Part shown: positions 28,333-37,210 of the stretch, piece by piece | Layout of the letters: each line of letters starts with the position of its first letter | How positions within the stretch are numbered: the stretch's first letter is position 1 | From: CAYGYG01 sp964354155 | GTDB lineage: Bacteria > Hydrothermota > Tepidihabitantia > SM23-42 > CAYGYG01 | Assembly (NCBI GenBank): GCA_964354155.1 | Contig: CAYGYG010000018.1 | Coordinates: 1 to 56,325, forward strand | Length of the DNA: 56,325 bases | Direction: 5' to 3' | The notes under the pieces: model-generated | Database searches by the model: none | What the model was told of the DNA's origin: nothing | What the model saw: only the letters and a program-made list of their open reading frames with translations | Position numbers and translations under genes: made by a program

Positions 28333-28549
28333 GCACACTGCCCAGAAGGAACCGGGACCGTCTCCCCAGGGGCCGAGACTGAAAAGCGTCAGAGATGTTA
28401 TCAATACTGATATCGTTGAAGTGTTCTCCCTCGGCATCTCGGTCCTATTCAGCATATCAGAGTTAGGTTTCAATCTCCTTGAAAATCAAGAGTTAGCTCC
28501 GGCAGCGAGATCAGGTGAAACTTTCCGCGGATTGGCGCGTAGTACATAG
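28325..28549 (+). CDS. Small ORF between sigma and anti-sigma genes, doubtful
   Basis: A 74-codon frame beginning 8 nt inside the sigma gene end and stopping 3 nt before the anti-sigma ATG. It has one moderately hydrophobic stretch (VFSLGISVLFSISELGFNLL). The position suggests coupling, but the composition is unremarkable and no family is recognised. It could instead be non-coding spacer. Confidence 0.3.
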   Translation: MNRHTAQKEPGPSPQGPRLKSVRDVINTDIVEVFSLGISVLFSISELGFNLLENQELAPAARSGETFRGLARST

Positions 28550-28552
28550 TGT

Positions 28553-29089
28553 ATGAAACACACTGACATCGAAAACCTGATCCAAAAGCAACTGGACCGT
28601 GAAATAACGCCTGAAGAATCAAAGGTTCTTCAGGACCATCTAATCAGCTGCCCTGACTGCCGGGCACTCTGTAGCGACTTTGTCCGTACCACGGAACAGA
28701 TCTCGGGATTGGTCGAGATCTTCCCGCGCCAGGATTTCAGTGAACGCGTTCTACGCCGACTCGGTCTCAGGAAACAACCGGCCCTTACGAAACTCATTCC
28801 CGCTGCGGCCGGCACCTGGTTTGCTGCTTCGCTCACGGCCTGTCTGACACTGATAATTCTGTTCGGCCGTCCGGTCCTGGCCAAACTCTTCATGGGCATC
28901 CCCGATGCTGTCCGGCTGATCGGTAAGGCGCAGACCGTGTTCGATGGGCTCGCACATATGGTGGGTCCCTTGGTCCGCCTTGCGCCCAGTCCACTCTACG
29001 CGGCGGTTGCTTTGGTTTTCGGTCTATTTATGTTTTTCTTCTTCGGAAGACTGGCACAGAAACCAAGACCGGTACCGAACTTAAGTTAG
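28553..29089 (+). CDS. Membrane-bound anti-sigma factor with zf-HC2 zinc finger
   Basis: 178 aa. The N terminus has the zinc-binding anti-sigma motif HLISCPDCRALC (H-x3-C-x2-C) in the usual context of DREITPEESKVLQDH. Two hydrophobic segments follow: about residues 85-105 (WFAASLTACLTLIILFG) and 150-168 (YAAVALVFGLFMFFFFG). Known relatives hold the ECF sigma factor at the membrane until a signal arrives. It lies directly after the sigma gene cluster; no Shine-Dalgarno is clear. Confidence 0.85.
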   Translation: MKHTDIENLIQKQLDREITPEESKVLQDHLISCPDCRALCSDFVRTTEQISGLVEIFPRQDFSERVLRRLGLRKQPALTKLIPAAAGTWFAASLTACLTLIILFGRPVLAKLFMGIPDAVRLIGKAQTVFDGLAHMVGPLVRLAPSPLYAAVALVFGLFMFFFFGRLAQKPRPVPNLS

Positions 29090-29104
29090 AAAAAGGAGAC
29101 AACA

Positions 29105-30418
29105 ATGAAAACGATAGCAACCTTGATCATAATGGCCACCGCCCTGCAACTGGCGTCCGCAAAGAACATTGCGCCGAAGTACGACCCGATCTTCGGCTAC
29201 TCGATCGTCCTGCCCGAAACAATCGTTAAGGCGTCAAAACCAGATCAGGACCGGCTGATAACGATGACTAACTGCGACCCGATTTTCGGCTATGCCATCG
29301 TCATGCCGGAACTGATTGTCAACGCCGCGCGGCCGGTCGCCACGGTCCCGGTGGTCGGACGGGCTGTCACCCGGTGCCTTTTTGCCTTGACTCCGGAACC
29401 CATGACCGTATTTGCCACCTCGGAAGAAACAACCTTCACCGTCCCGTGCGGGACGAAGGTCAGCGGCGACTATCATATCGCCCCCGGAGAAACGGTCGAA
29501 GATGATATCACGGTCACCGGCGGCAACGCCCAAATCGAAGGTGTGCTCGAAGGCGATCTTACCGTGATGGGTGGCACGGTTCTGATCGACGGCGAGGTGG
29601 GCCAAGACGTTGCCGTCTTCGGCGGCCGAATGGAGGTCAACGGCCTCATCCTGGGCGACGCCGCGGTGATGGGTGGCGAAATAACCCACCGCGGAACAAT
29701 CGAAGGCGACCTCGTGGTTATCGGCGGGGCCGTAGCCCTGGACTCAGGATCGGTAATCGAAGGCGACATCAATCTCATCGGCGGCGATGTGGACCGTAAC
29801 GACAACGCCGTGGTCAAAGGCGAGATCAAGGCGATCGAAATCAACCAGCTCGGCAAGCTGATGCCGGGCCTATCCAAGCTGTTCAAGCTTGGTCCAAAGC
29901 TCCACAAGGTACAGTACTTCACCGGGGCAGTGACCATGGCCTCACTCATCGTCGTCTTCATCCTCAACCTGTTGGCGCTGGTCATCTTCCCAAAGGCGAT
30001 GGCGGCGATTCATCAGAAGATCGAGAACGAACTCTGGGTCTCGGCCGCGATCGGCTTCGGCCTTGAGATCATGTTTGCCCCGATCATCCTGCTGTTCGTG
30101 GTCTCGATCATCGGCTGGCCCCTGATCCCCGCCTTCTGTCTAGCGGTCGCAATAGCCGCGCTCTTCGGTTTCTCGGCTTGGTCCGAGCTGATCGGCGAAC
30201 GGCTGGTTCAGGGCCTCAACTGGCATGTCAGCAATCGCATCGGATTGTTCACCCTGGGCTGGATCGCGACCATGCTCGTCCTCATCATCAGCATCTTCCT
30301 CTGGTGGGCCGGCGGCCTCGGTGTGCTCATCTTAGTGCTGGGGTGGACTATCGTCTACATCGCCTCGACCATCGGTATGGGCGCAACCGTCTACGCCTTG
30401 TTCAAGGCGATCAAGTAG
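29105..30418 (+). CDS. Bactofilin-like polymer-forming domain protein with C-terminal membrane domain
   Basis: 437 aa, signal-like N terminus, strong AAGGAG. Residues 25-80 contain a twice-repeated motif, DPIFGYSIVLPETIVKASKP and DPIFGYAIVMPELIVNAARP. The middle (about 120-230) is a right-handed beta-helix ladder of the bactofilin type: DYHIAPGETVEDDITVTGG, EGVLEGDLTVMGGTVLIDG, RGTIEGDLVVIGGAVALDSG. The last 170 residues have four or five transmembrane helices. Bactofilins polymerise into cell-envelope scaffolds; the membrane fusion suggests an envelope-fixed version. It is in an operon after sigma/anti-sigma, so it could be target or sensor. Confidence 0.8.
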   Translation: MKTIATLIIMATALQLASAKNIAPKYDPIFGYSIVLPETIVKASKPDQDRLITMTNCDPIFGYAIVMPELIVNAARPVATVPVVGRAVTRCLFALTPEPMTVFATSEETTFTVPCGTKVSGDYHIAPGETVEDDITVTGGNAQIEGVLEGDLTVMGGTVLIDGEVGQDVAVFGGRMEVNGLILGDAAVMGGEITHRGTIEGDLVVIGGAVALDSGSVIEGDINLIGGDVDRNDNAVVKGEIKAIEINQLGKLMPGLSKLFKLGPKLHKVQYFTGAVTMASLIVVFILNLLALVIFPKAMAAIHQKIENELWVSAAIGFGLEIMFAPIILLFVVSIIGWPLIPAFCLAVAIAALFGFSAWSELIGERLVQGLNWHVSNRIGLFTLGWIATMLVLIISIFLWWAGGLGVLILVLGWTIVYIASTIGMGATVYALFKAIK

Positions 30419-30438
30419 CATCGCGCAAAGTATCAGCG

Positions 30439-32550
30439 ATGCATCTGGCATTACTCCTCATCCTCTTGACCTCGACCAAATCGGTCGAGGTCAAGTTTGT
30501 TGATACCGCCCCGAAGATCGACGGGGTCATCGAAGAGATCTGGCAAACCGCTGATTCCGCGTACGACTTCGTTCAATTCGCGCCCTACGAAAAGCAGCCA
30601 CCCAGCGAAAAGACCATCGTCTACGTCCTGCAAGACAAGGATAACCTGTATGTTGCTTTCCGGTGCTGGGCCGATTCGCTCAAGCCCATCGCCTGCCTGA
30701 CCGGCAATGAAGAGCAAGTCATCGTCGCCATTGATCCGTTCGGCAGCAAGACGACCGCATACTACTTCTCCGTCTTCGGCAGTAACATACCGTGGGATGG
30801 CTGGGTACTCGACGACGGCCGGGTCAAAGACGACTCCTGGGAAGGCGTCTGGTTTCGCGGCGTCAGGCTCTATGATGACCGATGGGAAGCCGAATTCAAG
30901 ATACCGTTCAAGTCAATCCGGTACAGACAAGGACTGACTCAATGGGGCGCGACCTTCAGCCGTTACATCGCCCGCAACCACGAGACCTCGCTCTGGAATG
31001 AGTTTACCCAGATCGAAGGCGACCTGGTGTCAAAGTACGGGACGCTGACCAACATGAACCCCCAGTCCGGCGGCCATTACTTTGAAATCTATCCTGAAGG
31101 TTTAGTCCGTTACGACCGTTACGAAGGGTTCACCGACGAAGTCAAACCTCGAGCCAGCCTGAATCTCAAATGGGATGTAACACCCCAGACGACCTTGAAC
31201 GCAACCGGCTTCCCCGATTTTGCTCAAATCGAGTCTGACCCGTTCACCGTCAACTTGTCGCGCTATCCAACCTACTTGAGCGAGCGGCGCCCCTTCTTCG
31301 TCGAAGGCAAGGACATCTTCCGGATGGCCGAGTTTGGTGAGGGTAAGGGGTTCTTCTCGCCCCTCAACGTCTTTTACTCGCGCCGTATCGGCAAGTCAAT
31401 GAACGGCGACGCCGTACCGATCATCGGCGGACTTAAGCTCACCAGCAAGTCAAACCGATTCGATTTCGGCGTGCTTGGTGCCTACACCGACGCATACGTG
31501 CAAGACGATTCAATCCTCCTCGAACCGAGGCGCCTGTTCGGTGTTGCCCGAGCCAAGTACAAGGTAATGGGTAATTCTGATGTCGGCCTATTGTTCAGCG
31601 GCACGAGGGGCGAGCACGATGACTATAATGCGGCCCTTGGCCTGGATGGAGCCTTTCGTAAAGGCGCCAATCAGCTCATCGTGCAGGCCGCCGGCAGCGT
31701 CCACAACGAGAAAACCGGATGGGGAACCGCGGTCGGTTACTTCGGCCTGAACAAAGGGTTGCTGACCATCGGTTCGGCCGAGGTGATCAACGATTCTTTT
31801 GACGTCGGACAGATCGGCTTCGTGCCCTGGGCCGGCCGGAAACGAATTCTCATCTTTGCCGGTCCATTGAAACAATACCCAAGAGGTTCGCTCCAGTCGC
31901 TATTCATTGCTCCCGGCATTTTGGTCACCCAGGAACCGGGCAGCCGTGACTGGTCCAAGCTTGTTGGTTTTGAGATCAATCCCGGGTTCCGAAAGCAATG
32001 GGGATTCGATCTGTCAGGTTTCTTTGGACCCTACTATGAAGCCGACACCAACTACCTGCACAAAGAGGGCAGCCTGTCGGGTTGGGGCAATGTCGGCGGC
32101 AACCACATGGAACTTGGCACATCCGTATCGTATGACTACAACTACCGGCGTGGCTTTCTCGCCTGGAGTAATCAGGCCTGGTTCAGTTACCGCTATTCAT
32201 TAATCCCCAATGTCGGCGCCGCCATAAATCTCAGCGAGTGGATCGAGCACGATACTTCGGACCAGCTGATCGCCATAACCACGCTGGTGCGGCCCAGAAT
32301 TGACATCCGGTTCAATGCCGCCATGACCCTATCGCCATTTACCGAACTTGCGTTCGAGACACCCCGGACCGAATTCGGCAACACCGAGTTGCTGTCGAAC
32401 CGCAACGGCCTGCTCTTTCAATGGAATTTCCGGCCCAAGAGCTGGTTCTATGTCGCGCTTAATGACTACCGGGAGCAGGATACGAACGGCAACCTGACAC
32501 ATCAGTATCTCATCGGGGCGCTCAAGGCCAAGTACCTGCTCTACTTTTGA
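30439..32550 (+). CDS. DUF5916-like outer-membrane barrel protein with CBM9-like N-terminal domain
   Basis: 703 aa. A signal peptide (MHLALLLILLTSTKS) is followed by a CBM9-like domain: APKIDGVIEEIWQTADSAYDF, VLQDKDNLYVAFRCWAD. Then comes the long family region DFAQIESDPFTVNLSRYPTYLSERRPFFVEGKDIF and a C-terminal stretch of alternating amphipathic strands ending in aromatic LKAKYLLYF, as for a beta-barrel. Such proteins are common in Bacteroidota-like bacteria; the ligand is unknown. ATG 30439 gives the signal peptide; the open frame extends further 5' but overlaps the previous gene. 20 bp separates it from the bactofilin-like gene. Confidence 0.85.
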   Translation: MHLALLLILLTSTKSVEVKFVDTAPKIDGVIEEIWQTADSAYDFVQFAPYEKQPPSEKTIVYVLQDKDNLYVAFRCWADSLKPIACLTGNEEQVIVAIDPFGSKTTAYYFSVFGSNIPWDGWVLDDGRVKDDSWEGVWFRGVRLYDDRWEAEFKIPFKSIRYRQGLTQWGATFSRYIARNHETSLWNEFTQIEGDLVSKYGTLTNMNPQSGGHYFEIYPEGLVRYDRYEGFTDEVKPRASLNLKWDVTPQTTLNATGFPDFAQIESDPFTVNLSRYPTYLSERRPFFVEGKDIFRMAEFGEGKGFFSPLNVFYSRRIGKSMNGDAVPIIGGLKLTSKSNRFDFGVLGAYTDAYVQDDSILLEPRRLFGVARAKYKVMGNSDVGLLFSGTRGEHDDYNAALGLDGAFRKGANQLIVQAAGSVHNEKTGWGTAVGYFGLNKGLLTIGSAEVINDSFDVGQIGFVPWAGRKRILIFAGPLKQYPRGSLQSLFIAPGILVTQEPGSRDWSKLVGFEINPGFRKQWGFDLSGFFGPYYEADTNYLHKEGSLSGWGNVGGNHMELGTSVSYDYNYRRGFLAWSNQAWFSYRYSLIPNVGAAINLSEWIEHDTSDQLIAITTLVRPRIDIRFNAAMTLSPFTELAFETPRTEFGNTELLSNRNGLLFQWNFRPKSWFYVALNDYREQDTNGNLTHQYLIGALKAKYLLYF

Positions 32551-32577
32551 AGCGCAGCGATTGGCGCGCTGCGCTTC
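32549..32577 (+). terminator. Strong hairpin after the DUF5916-like gene
   Basis: An 11-bp perfect stem GAAGCGCAGCG / CGCTGCGCTTC with a 7-nt loop, starting on the stop codon. No T-tract follows, so it may be a Rho-type or mRNA-stabilising hairpin rather than a standard terminator. Confidence 0.5.
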
Positions 32578-32731
32578 GATTACAGTGATGAAGCATCATC
32601 GATTACAGCGACAAGACGGCTGATTACAGTGATAAGCGGCAAGGCCGCCCGATTCAGACGGATCGCAGCGGATTCAAACTGATAATCTCACTGCTGATAT
32701 CCTGCCCACTGATTTCCTGATACTCTGATTG
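32578..32731. repeat. GATTACAG-type dispersed repeat, copy A
   Basis: Contains GATTACAGTGAT (32578), GATTACAGCGA and GATTACAGTGAT again, and ends with CTGCTGATATCCTGCCCACT and TTTCCTGATACTCTGAT. The same order of motifs is found at 49283-49377. No coding potential is visible. The rest of the gap to 32917 is pyrimidine-rich degenerate sequence with CTCATTGC/CTCATTGC copies. Confidence 0.6.
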
Positions 32732-32917
32732 ACTATTCTTTCAAGGATGAACCGTCCCCGCATCGGAACTGTCCCGGTCGTTAATTATGGTCCGTTTCCC
32801 CTCCGCACCCCTGCTCCGCCGCTCCACCGCGTCTCACCTTCGCTCTTCGCCCGAGGCACTATGCCCTTTGCTCTTTCACTCATTGCTCGTTACTCATTGC
32901 CAGGCTTGTCCGCAGCC

Positions 32918-32945
32918 TTGACTTCGCCCCGGATTTGACTACAAT
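32918..32945 (+). promoter_or_regulatory. Promoter of phosphoesterase gene
   Basis: TTGACT (32918-32923), a 16-nt spacer and TACAAT (32940-32945); the leader carries AGGAGGA before the ATG at 32969. Confidence 0.75.
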
Positions 32946-32968
32946 CGGCTTTCAACCCAGGAGGACCG

Positions 32969-34711
32969 ATGCGGAACTTCCATGCTTTGCGGCTTGCTCT
33001 ATTAGCCCTGGCTTGTGCCGGCATTCAGGCCCAGGCCTTCACTTTTGCGGTCGTTGGCGACCGCACGGGCAGTGCGACCCCCGGCGTTTTCGAGGCCGTG
33101 ATCGAGGAGATCAAGCTTCTCCAGCCTGACTTTGTCATCAATGTCGGCGACCTTATTGAAGGCTATTCCGAAGATACACTGAGACTTGATGCCCAGTGGG
33201 ACACGCTTCTTTCCGTTATCAAGGGGCTGTCCGCCAAGTTCTATTTCGTACCCGGCAACCACGATCTCCAGAATGAAACTGACCGCCGGCTGTTTAAGCG
33301 CCGCACCGGGTTTGACCGCTACTACTCGTTTGATTACCAGAACAGCCACTTCATTGTCCTCGACAATTCGATGACCCAGTGGGCGATTCCCCAGCCGGTC
33401 GATAGTGCACAGATGGTTTGGCTCAAGGCGGATCTCGAAAAGAGCAAGGCTGCGGCCAACACCTTTGTCTTTTTCCACGTCCCGACCTTTCTTGACGGAT
33501 TTCGCGATAACCGGGCTGACCCCCTGTCTGAACTGCTCGAGAAGTTTCAAGTTCGCATCATCTTTGCCGGCCACTACCATTCGTACATGTATCTGGCACG
33601 CGGGCCGACTCAGTATGTCGATGTCGGCAGTTCCGGCGGCGGCCTGGACAACAATGACTTTGCCCGGGGCAATTTCTTCCAGTTTGTGCTCGTCACAATG
33701 CGGCAACAGGAGCTTGAAGTCGCGGTCATCCGGCAGGGCAGTATCTTCAACCGCAATGTCGTTACCGGCGACGATTATCTTGCCATTGCGCGTGCCGACA
33801 CGTCCGCAGTGAAATTCTCCCGACTAATCGTCGAGGAACTGCCCCGGAAGGTCGTGCTTCCTTGTTCCATAACTATCACGAATTTCGGCCCGGATTCCAT
33901 CAGCCAATTGCTGCAATGGACCGCGGCGCCGAAGCAGTACCGATTCGCGCCGCCGAATCTGCCGTTGGCCATCGCCCCCCAGGAGAAGAAAAACGTCAGT
34001 TTCAACCTGACCGTGTTTGACGGTTCCGCCTTGTTTCCCCTGCCTCAATTCACGGTTGCCTATCCATTTGCCTACGGCAAGATTTGTACGCTCCGAAATC
34101 CCGTCCCGATTACACGTCAGAAGACGGTCGTGCGCGCCAAACCGGCTCCGATCATCGACGGCAAGCTCGATGATCCTGCCTGGAAACACGCCAAACCCAT
34201 AACCAATCTCGGACGCTATGATGGGCAGGCGCCCGGCCCGACCGACCGCACCGAGATCTACCTCGTTCATGATCAGGACGATCTCTATCTCGCAGCGCGC
34301 TGTATTGACCAGGACATGGCCAAGATCAAATCCGCCGCCTCAGAACACGATGGACCCACGTACTACGATGATAATATCTGGTTCTTCTTTGACAGCGACC
34401 TTGACCGCTCGACCTATCATCAGGCAATCATCAATGCCCGGGGCGTGGTCTTCGACCGTTCATGCGTCTTCAAAAACGGGCAGGCGGTCAAAGATCAGGC
34501 ATGGAATGGACCGTGGGAGGTAAAATCGGGCCGCGAGGCTAATGCCTGGACATTGGAGATCAAAGTCCCCAAGAAAAAACTCGGGCCGGCCAACGACCAA
34601 GCGTGGGGCTTCAATTTCCGCCGGCTCCAGACCCGTATCAACGACGCCGGCTACTGGTCAATCCCCTTTGACCACGACCCGAGGACATTCAGCCTGATTG
34701 ATTTCGAATAG
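32969..34711 (+). CDS. Secreted metallophosphoesterase with C-terminal CBM9-like domain
   Basis: 580 aa. The signal peptide ends near AQAF. The calcineurin-like domain (25-270) has the metal motifs GDRTG, NVGDLIEG, PGNHD, FFHVPTF and GHYH. A middle beta domain (about 285-385) is followed by a CBM9-like domain (395-580): APIIDGKLDDPAWKHAKPI, YLVHDQDDLYLAARCID, YYDDNIWFFFDSD. The phosphoester substrate is unknown. CBM9-like modules bind carbohydrate ends in xylanases, but here they may simply be secreted accessory domains. It forms an operon with the HAD hydrolase 29 bp downstream. Confidence 0.88.
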   Translation: MRNFHALRLALLALACAGIQAQAFTFAVVGDRTGSATPGVFEAVIEEIKLLQPDFVINVGDLIEGYSEDTLRLDAQWDTLLSVIKGLSAKFYFVPGNHDLQNETDRRLFKRRTGFDRYYSFDYQNSHFIVLDNSMTQWAIPQPVDSAQMVWLKADLEKSKAAANTFVFFHVPTFLDGFRDNRADPLSELLEKFQVRIIFAGHYHSYMYLARGPTQYVDVGSSGGGLDNNDFARGNFFQFVLVTMRQQELEVAVIRQGSIFNRNVVTGDDYLAIARADTSAVKFSRLIVEELPRKVVLPCSITITNFGPDSISQLLQWTAAPKQYRFAPPNLPLAIAPQEKKNVSFNLTVFDGSALFPLPQFTVAYPFAYGKICTLRNPVPITRQKTVVRAKPAPIIDGKLDDPAWKHAKPITNLGRYDGQAPGPTDRTEIYLVHDQDDLYLAARCIDQDMAKIKSAASEHDGPTYYDDNIWFFFDSDLDRSTYHQAIINARGVVFDRSCVFKNGQAVKDQAWNGPWEVKSGREANAWTLEIKVPKKKLGPANDQAWGFNFRRLQTRINDAGYWSIPFDHDPRTFSLIDFE

Positions 34712-34740
34712 GTTGGACCGGGCGGAAATCCCAGACAAGC

Positions 34741-35466
34741 ATGGCTCTAGATGCAAACACGGTGCTCTTTGATCTTGGGAACACACTGGCCCGCTACTAC
34801 ACGCGCCAGGAATTTCCCCGAATCTTGAAACAGGCCGTCAATTCTGTGGTCGGTTACCTGCGCAAGGAAAACCTGCTTAAAATCCCCTGGAACCAGCTCT
34901 GCGATCGGGTCGAACAGGAGAACCACGAGCGGCCCGACCACCAGGTTAGGCCGCTCGAAGAACGATTGTTGAGGATATTCGGTCTTGAGGACAAAGCGCA
35001 TGTTGACAACCTGGTCAACGCGATGTGCCGGTGTTTCACAAGGCCGATTCTGTCCATGGGCCAGCGCTACGAAGATACGATTCCGGTGCTAGATAACCTT
35101 AAGAAACACGGAATCCGAACGGCCGTAGTGTCAAACACGGCCTGGGGCAGCCCGGCCTACCTGTGGCGTGAGGAATTGCAGCGCCTCGGCTTGACGCAAT
35201 ACCTGACTGAAACCGTCTTCTGCCGGGACGTTGGGTGGCGCAAGCCGGCACCCCAGATATTCGAATTCACCATGAACAAACTGCGGATCAAATCACAGAA
35301 TTGCGTTTTTGTCGGCGATGACCCGCGGTGGGATCTAGCCGGACCGCGAGCCCTGGGTATCAAGGCGATCCATATCGACCGTCACCATGCCTGGCCCGAT
35401 GTCGGGGAACCGTCAATCAGAAACCTGCACGAAATGCTGGGCCGCCTGGGGCTTGAGGATTCTTGA
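34741..35466 (+). CDS. HAD-superfamily hydrolase
   Basis: 241 aa, cytoplasmic. HAD motif I is atypical: VLFDLGNTLARYY has Asp as nucleophile, but Gly-Asn where DxDGT/DxxxT is usual (DLGNT is common in the family). Motif II is AVVSNT, motif III the Lys in WRKPAPQIFEF, and motif IV VGDDPRWDLAGPRALG. The helical cap between motifs I and II is of C1 type. The substrate, probably a small phosphate ester, is unknown. It follows the secreted phosphoesterase on the same strand. Confidence 0.9.
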   Translation: MALDANTVLFDLGNTLARYYTRQEFPRILKQAVNSVVGYLRKENLLKIPWNQLCDRVEQENHERPDHQVRPLEERLLRIFGLEDKAHVDNLVNAMCRCFTRPILSMGQRYEDTIPVLDNLKKHGIRTAVVSNTAWGSPAYLWREELQRLGLTQYLTETVFCRDVGWRKPAPQIFEFTMNKLRIKSQNCVFVGDDPRWDLAGPRALGIKAIHIDRHHAWPDVGEPSIRNLHEMLGRLGLEDS

Positions 35467-35655
35467 CGGGCACCGGGTGCTGCACTCTTCCCGAAGGCTA
35501 ATTGTACTTAACCGCAAGGTTCGTGAACTCTCGGCATCCGTGCCTTGCAAATTGCTTTCAGATTACCGCGATATTCGTTTCTTACTTCTAACCCCTTGCT
35601 TCTTGATATCTCTTTTTAGTATTTAATTTTTTGATCTTTGATTTTTGATATGCCT

Positions 35656-37041
35656 CTACGGTCCTCCCACCCTTCCGCTGTGACGCAAATCGTGACGAAA
35701 CATCGGCCAGGGCGTATTGCCCAGTGAACCTGAACCCATCAGGGCATAGAAGTAACCGTTGTATGACCCAAAGTAGATGGTGCCGTTGGGCGCCATGGCC
35801 GGGGCGGTCCAAATCCTATCGCTGGTCTGGTACGTCCAGCGCTGGGTACCGTCCGAGTTGATCGCATAGAAGTAGCCGTCATACGAGCCGAAGTAGACGG
35901 CGCCATCGACCGCCACCAGAGCAGCGCTGCTGATCTGGTCCCGGGCCGAGACGCGCCACTTCAGGGTGCCGTTTGGGTCAATCGCGTAGAAGAAGTAGTC
36001 GACCGAACCGACATAGACCGAGCCGTCGGCACCGATGACCGGCGATGCCTCAACATTGCCTCCGGTCAGGTACCGCCACTTCAAGGTGCCGGCCGGGTTC
36101 AGGGCGTATAGATAGCGATCCGGCGACCCGAAATATATCGTACCATCCGAGGCGATCGCGGGTGACGACATAAGCTGTTGACCCACATAGTAGCGCCAGG
36201 CCAGCGAACCGCCGGTGTCCACCGCATAGAAATAACCATCCGTGCCCCCGAAGTAGATGACGCCGTTCGTGTTGATCGCCGGCGAGGACTGAACTGAATT
36301 GGGGGTCTGATAGCGCCACTTCATCGTGCTGTCCGGGTTGATCGCGTACAGGTAATTATCCCCGGCACCGACATAGACCGTCCCGTCCGACCCGACTGCC
36401 GGTGAGCAAGTGACATCCCCGCCGGTCTTGAAGCGCCAGCGCAACGAACCATCCGCGTTGAGCGCGTAAAGATATGTATCGGTGGAGCCCACGTAGATCG
36501 TGCCCGAGGCCGCGATCGCGGGCGATGAGTTGACCGCACCCCCGGTCAGATATCGCCATTTCCGGGACCCATCCGAGTTCAGCGCGTATACATAGTTGTC
36601 CCCGGCCCCGAAGTAGACCGTGCCGTCCGAGCCCAGCGCCGGCGATGAGCGCATCCATGTGCCGACAATGAAACTCCATCTGAGTTGGCACCCCTGGATT
36701 CCGTTGTAGACGGTGACGCTTACGGTCTCGGATATGCCCTCGTTCTCCGCAGCATCATAGGCCTTGGCGAACACGATATGCCGTGAACTATCGGGGTAGC
36801 TGATGGTCCGCCACCGGTAAGAGTAAGGTTCGGTACTGTCCGAACCTTGCAGCGTATCATCGACATAGAAAGCGACCTCGGTCACTTCCTTATTATCAGT
36901 TGCCGCCGCGTCGATGCTGATCGTGTCACCTACCACCGCGTTGTTGGCCGGGGCCGTAATCCTTACTTCCGGCGGCTCATTATCACCGCAGCCCCACCAG
37001 AGTATGACCAGCGAAATCATAAGCAGTCCGCTCTTTTTCAT
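35656..37041 (-). CDS. Lipoprotein with Ig-like domain and eight PQQ-type beta-propeller repeats
   Basis: 461 aa. N-terminal MKKSGLLMISLVILWWGCGD looks like a lipoprotein signal with Cys18. An Ig-like domain (PEVRITAPANNAVVGDTISIDAAATD) runs to about residue 110. Eight repeats of about 40 residues follow, each of the form SSPA--SDGTVYFG--D-Y-YALN-DG--KWRY, which would close an eight-bladed propeller as in PQQ-binding or BamB-like proteins. No PQQ-dehydrogenase catalytic residues were recognised, so binding or scaffold function is more likely. A clear AAGGAGG precedes ATG 37041. Confidence 0.88.
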   Translation of the reverse strand: MKKSGLLMISLVILWWGCGDNEPPEVRITAPANNAVVGDTISIDAAATDNKEVTEVAFYVDDTLQGSDSTEPYSYRWRTISYPDSSRHIVFAKAYDAAENEGISETVSVTVYNGIQGCQLRWSFIVGTWMRSSPALGSDGTVYFGAGDNYVYALNSDGSRKWRYLTGGAVNSSPAIAASGTIYVGSTDTYLYALNADGSLRWRFKTGGDVTCSPAVGSDGTVYVGAGDNYLYAINPDSTMKWRYQTPNSVQSSPAINTNGVIYFGGTDGYFYAVDTGGSLAWRYYVGQQLMSSPAIASDGTIYFGSPDRYLYALNPAGTLKWRYLTGGNVEASPVIGADGSVYVGSVDYFFYAIDPNGTLKWRVSARDQISSAALVAVDGAVYFGSYDGYFYAINSDGTQRWTYQTSDRIWTAPAMAPNGTIYFGSYNGYFYALMGSGSLGNTPWPMFRHDLRHSGRVGGP

Positions 37042-37080
37042 AATGCCTCCTTGGAGTTACGCATCCTGTCACTTTCCACG

Positions 37081-37100
37081 AGTTGGCTCTGGAGCCAACT
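37081..37100. repeat. Inverted repeat in the leader of the propeller lipoprotein gene
   Basis: AGTTGGCT-CTGG-AGCCAACT, perfect arms, lying between the promoter at 37110-37137 and the lipoprotein start. It could be an operator or an RNA hairpin. Confidence 0.6.
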
Positions 37101-37109
37101 TCGCTTCGA

Positions 37110-37137
37110 ATTGTATTCGCCCCTCCGCATAAGTCAA
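37110..37137 (-). promoter_or_regulatory. Promoter of propeller lipoprotein gene
   Basis: The minus strand has TTGACT (37132-37137), a 16-nt spacer and TACAAT (37110-37115). Confidence 0.75.
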
Positions 37138-37172
37138 TATCAAACCGGGCGGTCTTGGGCAAGTTCTTCTCG

Positions 37173-37201
37173 GTTGACTATTAGCCCTTCCTTCGTATAA
37201 T
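37173..37201 (+). promoter_or_regulatory. Promoter of cyclase-ATPase-TPR gene 2, near-leaderless
   Basis: TTGACT (37173-37178), a 17-nt spacer and TATAAT (37196-37201); ATG 37211 lies 9 nt after the -10 box. Confidence 0.8.
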
Positions 37202-37210
37202 TGAAATCTC

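Noticed and set aside
30178..30438. Longer N terminus for the DUF5916-like protein
   Set aside because: This part overlaps the bactofilin-like gene in another frame, while ATG 30439 gives a normal signal peptide.
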